Of a stretch of 7,297 nt of DNA, positions 1-6,665 are shown piece after piece. The stretch spans positions 1-7,297 of the forward strand of contig URNY01000134.1 of assembly GCA_900549375.1 (NCBI GenBank). Direction: 5' to 3'. A program made the translations under genes and the position numbers. How positions within the stretch are numbered: position 1 is the first letter of the stretch; every line of letters starts with the position of its first letter. The notes under the pieces are model-generated. The model saw nothing but the letters and a program-made list of their open reading frames with translations, had not been told where the DNA came from and did not search any database. Source of the DNA: an uncultured Bacteroidales bacterium. GTDB lineage: Bacteria > Bacteroidota > Bacteroidia > Bacteroidales > Muribaculaceae.

Positions 1-628
1 CGAAGAATACATATTCGCGCCCCCCTTTGATGGGATAGGCTCCCTCCTGCATGCCGGGCATAGGCACGAGCGACTGGAGTGTCATGGCGTCATCGTCATC
101 GCCGAGATAGATAGCGAGGTATCCGTCGACTGGCGAAGTGAACCATACATACATGTAATCGCCGGCCTTGTAGCTGAAATTGCGGATTGCGTCGCGCTCC
201 TTGTCGGTGCCGTTGAAGAGGAGACGGGAGTCGACGTCGATGCGGTTCATCGGTATTTCGCGGATGCGTCCCTTGAGTTTCACCTCATAGATGGTTTCCG
301 AGGCGCGGGGGGAGATGTTCCAGATGGTGTCGCCGAGGGTCTCGATCCATTCGCCGAGGACATCGCTCTCGGCGATTGAATAGAAATCGTCGCGTTCGCG
401 TTCGCCACTCTGCATGAAAGAGAGGTTCGACATAGAGACCGCCGAGCCGAATTCTCGCGATATGGCATCGAGCTGGGCGCGGTTGATGGCCTCCTGCCGC
501 GCCTGGTAGGGGGTCATGGAATGCGGGGCGATGAAGACGGCCTCGCCGGTGACCGTGGCCATGCGGCCCTCCGCCAGAGAGGAGAGGGCCGTGGCGGCCA
601 TGATGAGGGATAAGAATGCTTTTTTCAT
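1..628 (-). CDS. Exported DUF4384-type protein, C-terminus cut by window edge
   Basis: The first 209 codons are visible and the frame is still open at base 1. ATG 628-626 is followed by a signal peptide (lysines at 2-3, hydrophobic core about 4-18), so the product should be exported. Residues about 22-125 begin with a strand ending in GEAVFI and then a helix containing ARQEAINRAQLDAI. This resembles the small alpha/beta domain of FlgT-N/LPP20-like proteins. From about residue 140 the segment with KAGDYMYVWFTSPVDGYLAIYL (split here: KAGDYMYVWF, then TSPVDGYLAIYL) matches the start of DUF4384: a GD pair, then a DGYL strand, then an acidic turn (GDDDD, 176-180). The family has no established activity, but from general knowledge DUF4384 is also found attached to caspase-like and kinase domains, which suits the TPR-caspase gene upstream. 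The gene follows a duplicated stop-start junction and is probably translationally coupled. The domain call is by eye. Full length and any further C-terminal domain are unknown. Confidence 0.8.
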   Translation of the reverse strand, partial: MKKAFLSLIMAATALSSLAEGRMATVTGEAVFIAPHSMTPYQARQEAINRAQLDAISREFGSAVSMSNLSFMQSGERERDDFYSIAESDVLGEWIETLGDTIWNISPRASETIYEVKLKGRIREIPMNRIDVDSRLLFNGTDKERDAIRNFSYKAGDYMYVWFTSPVDGYLAIYLGDDDDAMTLQSLVPMPGMQEGAYPIKGGREYVFF

Positions 629-668
629 CAGATATTGATACCGACTTTCATCAGATATTGATACCGAC
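623..668. repeat. Perfect 23-bp tandem duplication at a gene junction
   Basis: Bases 623-645 and 646-668 are identical and directly adjacent. On the minus strand each copy reads GTCGGTATC...CTGATGAAA. It carries the last five codons and stop of the upstream barrel gene together with the ATGAAA start of the next gene. A single copy would give an ordinary TGATG stop-start overlap, so the second copy was probably inserted by slippage. Both reading frames survive: the barrel gene stops in the copy it meets first, and the DUF4384 gene starts in the second. Confidence 0.97.
628..651 (-). other. Seven-codon minicistron created by the tandem duplication
   Basis: The duplication leaves an open frame ATG AAA GTC GGT ATC AAT ATC TGA (MKVGINI). 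Its ATG (651-649) shares its A with the TGA of the barrel gene (653-651). Its own TGA (630-628) shares its A with the ATG of the DUF4384 gene (628-626). A ribosome could therefore move from the barrel gene through the minicistron to the next gene by two successive TGATG re-initiation steps. The frame is seen directly; translation of the peptide and any role for it are inference. It is more likely a coupling relic than a functional peptide. Confidence 0.4.
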
Positions 669-1571
669 GCCTACGAATATTGAGAGGTTACCGTCGTTGA
701 AAGCATCTTTGTAGATAGAATAACCTCCGGAATAATGATTGCTCTCTTCGTCCTTGTCGAAGGAGGGGGCGATATAATTGATGCCGGCAATAATATTAAT
801 TTTTCTATGCCTGAACATTACGCCGAGTTCCACCGCGGGTGCCCAATAGCATTCGGCATAGACGCTTGAACCTTCACTGGTTTGGTTATTATTGATACTT
901 TGATGGTAGTAATAATCAGTGGTATAATTAGGACCTGCGCCAAGTCCTAAGAATACATTGAACTTGTTGCTCAGTTTCTTAATAACCCCGCCCATAAGCA
1001 TGGGGAAATGCGCGTATGAATCATCATCGTCATCATAATAATAGTCGCCTGTCGGGCGATTCGCCGGATGAGTCTCGAAACCGGGGGAGGCGCAGCCCAT
1101 GGTGATTTTGAAGTATCCACCCCAACTTCGGTATGCACCGCCCATGAGGCCGACAATGGGGATGGCCCCATTGAGGGCGGGCTGGTTGTTGAGCGCCCAT
1201 GTAGCGCCGCCGACAACGCTGATGAAGCCGTTGGTGCGGTTGAAATCTTTGAGGGTGAAGATCATGTTGTTGTAGCTTGTTGTGCGGAGGCGGCAGTCGC
1301 GCAGGCCGGTGTAGGAGGCCGTCAGGCTTTTGAGGGTTACGGGAACTTCGATTGAGAAGGAGCCGTCGGCTTCGGTATAGACGGTTTCGGCTCCGCCTGT
1401 GGCGCGCACTTCGGCGCCGGAGAGGGGATTGCCGTTTTTGTCGACTACCATGCCGGTGATCACACGGGTTGTTGCGGGGCGCGCGGGGGTTTCCGACTGG
1501 GCGGAGGCAACGCCTGCCGAAGCGGCGAGGATGCCTGCTAAAAGAAGATTCTTCAAAGAAATAATTTTCAT
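651..1571 (-). CDS. Exported CarboxypepD_reg-like / predicted outer-membrane beta-barrel protein
   Basis: 306 residues. A signal peptide covers about 1-25 (LKNLLLAGILAASAGVASAQ, cleavage probably after AQ). Residues about 36-108 form a CarboxypepD_reg-like beta-sandwich with the family pattern ITGMVVDKNGNPLSGAEV followed by TEADGSFSIEVP. This domain is common at the N-terminus of Bacteroidota outer-membrane proteins. Residues about 114-306 alternate polar and hydrophobic strands rich in Gly and aromatics (ISVVGGATW, GGYFKITMG, VFLGLGAGPNY, VELGVMFRH, INIIAGINY, LSIFVGVGINI), as in a small outer-membrane barrel. An unusual Tyr/Asp loop lies at about 177-186 (DYYYDDDDDSY region). ATG 1571-1569 is chosen because it places the signal peptide correctly. 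The gene lies 62 bp after the TPR-caspase gene. Base composition falls within the barrel half. Its role is unknown; it could be an adhesin-like or scaffold OMP rather than a transporter, since it is far shorter than SusC/TonB receptors. Confidence 0.85.
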   Translation of the reverse strand: MKIISLKNLLLAGILAASAGVASAQSETPARPATTRVITGMVVDKNGNPLSGAEVRATGGAETVYTEADGSFSIEVPVTLKSLTASYTGLRDCRLRTTSYNNMIFTLKDFNRTNGFISVVGGATWALNNQPALNGAIPIVGLMGGAYRSWGGYFKITMGCASPGFETHPANRPTGDYYYDDDDDSYAHFPMLMGGVIKKLSNKFNVFLGLGAGPNYTTDYYYHQSINNNQTSEGSSVYAECYWAPAVELGVMFRHRKINIIAGINYIAPSFDKDEESNHYSGGYSIYKDAFNDGNLSIFVGVGINI

Positions 1572-1607
1572 ATGGATAAAGTTTGGATTTTTAATTTGGA
1601 ATTATTC

Positions 1608-1619
1608 GCACTAAAGTGC
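1608..1619. promoter_or_regulatory. Small palindrome in the leader before the barrel gene
   Basis: GCACT-AA-AGTGC (plus strand) is a perfect inverted repeat with 5-bp arms. It lies in the 62-bp gap between the TPR-caspase and barrel genes. A two-base loop is too tight for a good RNA hairpin, so a protein-binding site is the better reading if it is functional. It shares the AGTGC/GCACT core with sites near the operon promoter at 5681-5763. There is no U-tract and no TAnnTTTG element, so neither a terminator nor an internal promoter is supported. Confidence 0.25.
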
Positions 1620-1633
1620 TCACACGCGACCTG

Positions 1634-3586
1634 CTAATCGAGGAGGGTGCGGGAGCGCCAGGTGTCGCCGAGGGTGGGAGAGGCGTTGACGGTGGGGGTC
1701 TGGTGCTTGTTCTTTTTGTCGTAGGCCTTGTTGTCGACTTCGCGGGTGAGGGCGTCGCCGAGGTCGCCGAGGGTTATGGCTCCTTTGGAACTTTGCAGGT
1801 TTTTGAGGAGGTAATATGTGAAAAAGCCATGCTGCTGGTCGTCGTAGGCCATGGCGGTCTGGTTGCCGGCGGTGGCGCTGAAGACCACGGTGTTTCCTTT
1901 GGCGACGATATCTTCGACTTCATATTCCACGAATCGCTCGGCGAAAAGCATCTCGTTGCCTCGTGTGGCTCCGCTGAAGCAGGCGTCGAGGAAGACGGTG
2001 ACGCTCTTTGCGGGCATCTCGTCGAGACGGGCGTATAGCTGTTCGAGGCCGAAGCAGGATTCGAAGTCGGTTCCGGAGGCGTCTGTGGGGAGGAGATAGG
2101 CGGTGCCGTCGGCAACATTGGGCACTCCGTGACCGGCATAATACACGATGATATCGAGCTTCCCTGGGTTCATGCGCGTTTTCTCCTCGAGATAGCGCAG
2201 TGGTTCGCGGATTTCGGAGAGGGTGGCGTCGTAGCGTTCGCGGATGTTGTCGTCGGGGACGCCGAGCGCCTTGCGGCAATATTCGGCGAAAGTGGAACCG
2301 TCGCGTCTGGCATAGGCCACGTTGGAGAAATATTTATAGTTTTCGTTGCCGATAATCACCACATAGGTGTTGGGGCGTTTAGTGGCGGCGATAGGTATGT
2401 TGATATCCACGTCGCTCTGTCCGGCGCGTGTGGCCGATGGAGCTTCAGCCTGCAGCGGGTTGAAGTTGAGTGTCGGCATATATTCGGTTTCCGGAGTGAG
2501 CGGGGTCTCGGGTCCGACCGGGGCGGCGCTGAGCGCCGCGAGAGCCTCGTTGGCCTTGCGGAGACCGTCGGCATCGCCCGTTAGGCTACGACATTGCGCC
2601 AGAGCATGGGCCACATTGACGGCGTAGGGAGAGGAATCGAGCACCTCCTGCAACACGGGGTCGGCGAGACGCAGGGCGCGGTTGGCGGCGGCCAAACCTG
2701 TTGTGTCGCCCTGGGCGGCGATGCGCGAATGGGTCGCTATGGCATCGTTATAGAGATTGAATGCGTAATGGCATGCATAGTCGAGGCTCTGCGGGTTCAT
2801 CTTGCGGAGGCCGGCGAAAATGTTGGCGGCCTTGTCGGGGCGTCCGGTGCGTTCGTAGAGACGTCCCTTGTATTCGATGAGAGTGTTATGGTCGGGACGC
2901 AGGGCGAGTGCCTTGTCGAGGAAAGCCTCCATGCGGGTGTCGTTGCCGTTTTTGAGGCAGGACTCCACGCCGATCGCTATGATGTTCCAGTTCTGCGGAT
3001 AGGCTTCGGCACCCTGTGAGGCGATATATATGGCGTTGTCGTAGTTGCGGAGCTCATAATAGCTTCGGGCAAGTCCTTCGAAGGCCATTTCGCGTTTGGA
3101 GGCGTCGCCGCTGGAAAGGTAAGCCTGAAAATATCGGATGGCGCGTTCGTAGTCGCCGCGGTTATAGATATTTGTTGCCGCAAGGTGGGCGAGCACGGGA
3201 TAACCGAGAGTTTCCTGCAGCCGGTCGTCGCGCATGCCTGGGAGCAGGGAGAGGTCTACATAATCGGCCGCAAAGGCGAGCACCTTCTCCTGATTGTTGA
3301 GCTGGGCGTAATGATAGGCGGCGCGGCGCAACTGAGGGAATATCTCCTTAAGGGCGGTTTTTGCCCGTTTCCATTCGGGGGAGGATGACTCGGCCGTACG
3401 GAGAATGGATGTATATTCGGTATATGCATGGCGCAGCGACTGCCATGCCGTGTTGGGGAACTGGCCGGCGGAGGTGAGGCGTGTGAAATCCGCGAGCCGG
3501 GTATCGGCCTGCGCAATGTCGGCTTTCGCCTCGGAAAGAGAGAAGAGGAGGCAAGTCGTGATAAGGATTGAGAATATGGTTTTCAT
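1634..3586 (-). CDS. Exported TPR protein with C-terminal caspase-like (C14) protease domain
   Basis: 650 residues. A signal peptide spans about 1-22 (IFSILITTCLLFSLSEAKA), placing the mature protein in the periplasm or at the surface. Residues about 85-350 are helical TPR repeats, for example YNRGDYERAIRYFQAYL (141-157), AFEGLARSYYELRNYDNAI (168-186), LEEP-type turns replaced by ALRPDH (228-233) and YKGRLYERTGRPDKAANIF (239-257). A Pro/Ala-rich linker occupies about 355-405. The caspase-like domain begins at TYVVIIGNENY (407-417). The catalytic dyad is intact: His486 in YYAGHG and Cys536 in DACFSG, each after a hydrophobic beta strand. GHGFFTYYLLKNL-like sequence (586-597) and an HQTPTV segment near the C-terminus complete the family pattern. 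C14-type enzymes cleave after specific, often basic, residues; substrate preference here is not readable. The stop of the upstream propeller gene is only 1 bp from this ATG, implying co-transcription and probable coupling. TPR repeats suggest that partner binding guides the protease. Confidence 0.92.
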   Translation of the reverse strand: MKTIFSILITTCLLFSLSEAKADIAQADTRLADFTRLTSAGQFPNTAWQSLRHAYTEYTSILRTAESSSPEWKRAKTALKEIFPQLRRAAYHYAQLNNQEKVLAFAADYVDLSLLPGMRDDRLQETLGYPVLAHLAATNIYNRGDYERAIRYFQAYLSSGDASKREMAFEGLARSYYELRNYDNAIYIASQGAEAYPQNWNIIAIGVESCLKNGNDTRMEAFLDKALALRPDHNTLIEYKGRLYERTGRPDKAANIFAGLRKMNPQSLDYACHYAFNLYNDAIATHSRIAAQGDTTGLAAANRALRLADPVLQEVLDSSPYAVNVAHALAQCRSLTGDADGLRKANEALAALSAAPVGPETPLTPETEYMPTLNFNPLQAEAPSATRAGQSDVDINIPIAATKRPNTYVVIIGNENYKYFSNVAYARRDGSTFAEYCRKALGVPDDNIRERYDATLSEIREPLRYLEEKTRMNPGKLDIIVYYAGHGVPNVADGTAYLLPTDASGTDFESCFGLEQLYARLDEMPAKSVTVFLDACFSGATRGNEMLFAERFVEYEVEDIVAKGNTVVFSATAGNQTAMAYDDQQHGFFTYYLLKNLQSSKGAITLGDLGDALTREVDNKAYDKKNKHQTPTVNASPTLGDTWRSRTLLD

Positions 3587-3587
3587 T

Positions 3588-5681
3588 TTATTTTGACTGG
3601 AAAGGATCGATAAAAGTCAGAGACACATTTATGCGCCGATATTTTCCGCCGCGTTTGCCGCTCACCTCGATATTGCAGTTCACTTCGGTGTCCATTTCGG
3701 CAAGAGGGGCTACTTTCTTCATCAGGTGATTGCGCACGGCCTGGGCGCGCATGAAAGCGAGCTGGCGGTTGTCGGCTATTCCAGAAGCGGGGGTCACGGA
3801 GATGGCGGTGAGGTCGCCGTCGATGCGGCATGGCTCATCGCTGAAAGAGCCGAATGCGCCGTCGTAGGCGATAGGCCGGCTGATAGGAACGGCATCGGCG
3901 CTACCGGTGAGGTTTATCACCACCTTGCCCCCTTTGCGGAGGTAATCGCGCAGGTCGTTTTCGAAAGCCTCCCCTACAATCTGCATGAGCGCCCGGGCTG
4001 CCGAGGATTCCTCGATGCGGTATTTGCCCGGTGCGAAATCCTCATAGTCGGAATAATCGGGGTCGACGGTATAGGTGAAATCGACCTGATAGTTGTTGAT
4101 GCGTTGTCCCGACGGGTCGGTGGCGGGGACTACACGCGAGCTTACTGAGATGGAGGTATGCTCGGAAATGGAGCTGTTTTTGCGGGCCTCGCTAACCACC
4201 CCCTCGCTGATCTTTTCCAGACCGGCCTGCTGACGTCCCTGCTGCTTCATCACTTCGAAAGGAATCGAAGCAGACTCATCGCCCCGGAGGAAGTCGAGGT
4301 TCTGGCGGTCGAGATTGTCGAAACGGTAGGTTTTGCCATTAGCTTTGTTATAGACTTCGGTATAGATAAGCACGAAGTTGTCGTCGGGGGTCAGCCCATA
4401 GACCGAATTGCGGAATTCGAGATCGTCGGGCGAGAAAGAGGCGAGGTCCTCCTTGTCGACGGAGAGATAGACATCGGCGAATTTGCCGATGCTTACGGTC
4501 AGTGAGCCGGTCTCCGGGTTGTATCCTCCCAGCGTCACATCCTCGCGGGCTATGAGGTCGCCTGCCAGACCGGTGGTGATCTCATTGGCAAAGAGAGTGC
4601 GCTGGCGGCGGCGCGTTTCGTCGTTGACGCGGTTGCGGTATTCCTCCTCGGTTTCGAACGGCTTCATCATCGACCATTCGAGCATACGGGCTTCGAGCTC
4701 ATCTTCGAGAAGTCGGGTATAGTTTGTGGAAAAGCCCGTGAGGCGCTTGTATTTGAGGGCAAGCGGCGCGTTGTAGACCACGTAGACGCCATTGTTGGAA
4801 TCCTTTACGAGGCGGATGAATTCGATGTTGCCCTCAGGCTCCGCGAGATAGGAGGTATCGGCCGGGTTGACGATATTGAAGAAACCTATCCTCTTATTGT
4901 CGAGGGCGACGGCGGCATATTTCCCGTCGGGATGGAAGGAGAGTGCTCCGGGACGGCCGGGGATGTTGAGGGTGCGGTCGGAGGAATAAGCAGGCAAAGA
5001 GAGGAGCGACAGATGGTTGTCGGAAGTAAGGATGCCGAGCTGGCGTGCGCCGGCGTTATATTCGATATCTACAACAGTGGCGCCGGCGGGAATGCTTTTG
5101 ATTGCCTTGCGGTCGGGGATGCTGACGATTGTGACCTTGTCGGAGGATGCTAATGCGAGACGGTTTCCTTCCGGTTCGGCACGCATCAGAAAAGGGGTTG
5201 AGGACACCTCTATCTCTCCTGCCGGGGAGAGCGAGCGGGAGTCGAAAAGTTTCACCTTCCCCTCATCGGCCACGGCGAGCAGACGGCTGTCGGGAGTATA
5301 GCAGATGGCCGTGGGAGCGACGAGCCCTTTTATGGCGGCATGTTTCACCGAGGCATGTCCGAGCGGCATCACCTCCACTTTCCCCTTTGCCCCCTCGCCG
5401 CACAGTATGGCCATTGAGTGGCCGGCGGGGTTGATGCGTATCTGCGCAACCTGAGACGCGGCCTTCCCCACCGTGAAGCCCTTCATATTATAAGCGGCTT
5501 TGCCGGAGGTGAAAAAGCTTGTGTAGAGATAATTGTCGATATGTTCCGGGCGCAGTTTCTGGCGGTAGACAAGATTTTTGTCTACCTTTATTCCGGGATT
5601 GGCGATGTCTTGGGCGGCGGCAACGGAGGGGAAAGAAGCCGCCAAAACAGCCAGAGAGGCTGAAACCACAAAAAATCTCAT
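3588..5681 (-). CDS. Exported beta-propeller protein with C-terminal OmpA-like domain
   Basis: 697 residues, first gene of the four-gene unit. A signal peptide ends near residue 24 (LAVLAASFPSVAAAQ). Residues about 75-320 contain repeated WD40/YVTN-like blades, such as CYTPDSRLLAVADEGKVKLFD (127-147; quoted in part), EPEGNRLALASSDKVTIVS (169-187) and FHPDGKYAAVALDNKRIGFF (249-268). A charged helical segment follows (about 323-366, with ETEEEYRNRVNDETRRRQ), then a mixed alpha/beta region. Residues about 555-695 resemble an OmpA-like peptidoglycan-binding fold: a strand and turn with GSAD (593-596), then NRQLAFMRAQAVRNHL (638-653), where Asp596 and Arg645 could correspond to the conserved Asp and Arg that hold meso-diaminopimelate. 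The spacing is longer than in classical OmpA, so this match is tentative. Likely role: envelope scaffold tying the downstream caspase-like protein to the cell wall or sensing through the propeller. ATG 5681-5679 sits about 20 bases after the predicted transcription start. Confidence 0.8.
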   Translation of the reverse strand: MRFFVVSASLAVLAASFPSVAAAQDIANPGIKVDKNLVYRQKLRPEHIDNYLYTSFFTSGKAAYNMKGFTVGKAASQVAQIRINPAGHSMAILCGEGAKGKVEVMPLGHASVKHAAIKGLVAPTAICYTPDSRLLAVADEGKVKLFDSRSLSPAGEIEVSSTPFLMRAEPEGNRLALASSDKVTIVSIPDRKAIKSIPAGATVVDIEYNAGARQLGILTSDNHLSLLSLPAYSSDRTLNIPGRPGALSFHPDGKYAAVALDNKRIGFFNIVNPADTSYLAEPEGNIEFIRLVKDSNNGVYVVYNAPLALKYKRLTGFSTNYTRLLEDELEARMLEWSMMKPFETEEEYRNRVNDETRRRQRTLFANEITTGLAGDLIAREDVTLGGYNPETGSLTVSIGKFADVYLSVDKEDLASFSPDDLEFRNSVYGLTPDDNFVLIYTEVYNKANGKTYRFDNLDRQNLDFLRGDESASIPFEVMKQQGRQQAGLEKISEGVVSEARKNSSISEHTSISVSSRVVPATDPSGQRINNYQVDFTYTVDPDYSDYEDFAPGKYRIEESSAARALMQIVGEAFENDLRDYLRKGGKVVINLTGSADAVPISRPIAYDGAFGSFSDEPCRIDGDLTAISVTPASGIADNRQLAFMRAQAVRNHLMKKVAPLAEMDTEVNCNIEVSGKRGGKYRRINVSLTFIDPFQSK

Positions 5682-5763
5682 AAGTGCACTGATGTTAGGA
5701 TAAGTGCAAATTTAATGTTTTTTCATGAATCGGCCAACAATGAATTGAAATTAAGCGCACTTA
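5681..5763. promoter_or_regulatory. Cluster of TAAGTGCACTTA-like sites around the operon promoter
   Basis: Three related sequences on the plus strand: TAAGCGCACTTA at 5752-5763 (palindrome with one mismatched pair), TAAGTGC at 5701-5707 (half site) and TAAGTGCACTGA at 5681-5692 (palindrome with one mismatched pair; the core AGTGCACT at 5683-5690 is perfect). They lie upstream of, next to and downstream of the predicted -7 element, and the last overlaps the start codon. This is how operators for a dimeric regulator are often arranged, but with three short sites chance is possible. No candidate regulator gene is in the window. Confidence 0.3.
5707..5737 (-). promoter_or_regulatory. Predicted Bacteroidales (sigma-ABfr type) promoter of the four-gene unit
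   Basis: On the minus strand TAAATTTG (5714-5707) matches the Bacteroides -7 consensus TAnnTTTG exactly. TTGG (5737-5734) lies 19 bases upstream, where the -33 TTTG element is expected; it matches only partly. Transcription would begin around base 5700, leaving an AT-rich leader of about 20 bases before ATG 5681-5679. No Shine-Dalgarno sequence is seen, which is usual in this phylum. It separates the housekeeping acyltransferase from the exported-protein genes. Confidence 0.6.
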
Positions 5764-5791
5764 GACTCTGTTCCTTAAAATTTCGGAGTCT
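5763..5791 (-). terminator. Weak inverted repeat at the end of the acyltransferase gene
   Basis: Arms AGACTC (5763-5768) and GAGTCT (5786-5791) pair over 6 bp around a 17-base loop, with the distal arm touching the TAA stop. A stem-loop here could end the obg-acyltransferase transcript before the next promoter. The stem is short, the loop large and the following bases are not a clean U-run, so intrinsic termination is doubtful. Confidence 0.2.
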
Positions 5792-6618
5792 TAATGAGCG
5801 GCGGCCAGCGAATCGGATATCGCGCGGATATGGCGTGCGATCTGAAGAGGCGACATGCCGGAGTCGCGGAGTGCAGACGGGTCGACGGGTGCGCCGAAGA
5901 TAACGCGGAATTTTTTTCCTTTTGCCTTGCAGACTTCCGAAGGAAGGAGCACCTGCTCCAGATTGATGCCGATGCGGAGCTTCTTGCGCCAGCGGGCAAG
6001 GGAATAGAAACGCCCCGAATTGAGTCCTTCGAATCTGACGGGCACTATCTTGCGATCCGATTCCATGGCTTTCACCACGAATGACTTCTGCCATTCGAGG
6101 TCGCGGACAATGCCATCGTCGCCGAGGCGCGAGCAGAGTCCGGCGGGAAACATCAGCATCTGGACATCCGAGGCGTAGGCATCGCGCATAGCTTCGGCGC
6201 CCTGCCGGCTCTGCGAGCCGAATTTATTGATGGGGAGGAACACCTTCCGCAATGGCTCCACATTCAGCAGAAGGTCGTTGACGGGGAAACGTATGCCCTC
6301 ATCTCCATATATGGAACCGAGGATTTTGATTAGTCCGATTCCATCGAGACCGCCGAGGGGATGGTTGGAGGCGAATACATAGCGTCCGTCGTCTGGAATG
6401 GCGTCGAGCCCTACGGCCTCTATCTCCAGATTGAGGTAATCATAGACCTTGCAGGCGAAATCCGTTCCTTCTGCGGGATAGGTGGCTGCGAGGATGTCGT
6501 TGAGTTCACGCTGGCGTATGAGCCGTTCGAGCGGGGCGAAGAGAAAGCCCGGTATAAACTTCCCTTTGTCGCCGAGACGCCGGCGCACTATTTCGCGGAG
6601 ATTAATCTGTAGCAGCAA
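5791..6618 (-). CDS. PlsC-type lysophospholipid/glycerol acyltransferase
   Basis: 275 residues, close to the usual size of stand-alone bacterial LPLAT proteins of the hemolysin/OlsA-like branch. The acyltransferase block I is SNHPLGGLDG (84-93): His86 and Asp92 are the catalytic pair, spaced HX5D rather than the HX4D of classical PlsC; I recall the longer spacing as usual in this branch. Block III is FPAGLCSR (157-164), replacing the classical FPEGTRS. IVPVRFEG (191-198) fits block IV. The enzyme should transfer an acyl group at the inner face of the cytoplasmic membrane, to a lysophospholipid or to an acyl-amino-acid such as the lyso-glycine lipid made by GlsB in Bacteroides. The GlsA assignment is not tested here, because no GNAT-type glsB gene is adjacent. 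The start is TTG (6618-6616): the in-frame TAA nine codons upstream leaves no ATG between, and the next Met is residue 144. The gene is 47 bp after obg and may be co-transcribed with it. Confidence 0.85.
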   Translation of the reverse strand: MLLQINLREIVRRRLGDKGKFIPGFLFAPLERLIRQRELNDILAATYPAEGTDFACKVYDYLNLEIEAVGLDAIPDDGRYVFASNHPLGGLDGIGLIKILGSIYGDEGIRFPVNDLLLNVEPLRKVFLPINKFGSQSRQGAEAMRDAYASDVQMLMFPAGLCSRLGDDGIVRDLEWQKSFVVKAMESDRKIVPVRFEGLNSGRFYSLARWRKKLRIGINLEQVLLPSEVCKAKGKKFRVIFGAPVDPSALRDSGMSPLQIARHIRAISDSLAAAH

Positions 6619-6665
6619 TTTTCTGAAATTGGTTAGATAGATGTATTATGCGGAATCCGGCGGAA

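Noticed and set aside
280..468. 62-codon minus-strand frame at the left end
   Set aside because: Different frame from the gene that begins at 628, which has a signal peptide and domain matches through this region; composition is Arg/Ser/Pro-rich noise.
1616..2038. 140-codon plus-strand open frame opposite the caspase domain
   Set aside because: Rich in Gly, Val and Glu as expected for the complement of a high-G+C coding frame; no domain or signal, and it lies wholly across a clear minus-strand gene.
2129..2584. 151-codon plus-strand open frame
   Set aside because: Antisense shadow of the TPR-caspase gene; no recognisable family and no leader or promoter.
1634..3586. Reading the caspase gene as an anti-phage defence effector
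   Set aside because: The signal peptide and envelope-type neighbours argue for an exported role; no nucleotide cyclase, gasdermin, sensor NTPase or other defence partner is present in the window.
3726..4148. 140-codon plus-strand open frame
   Set aside because: Antisense shadow of the OmpA-like region of the propeller gene.
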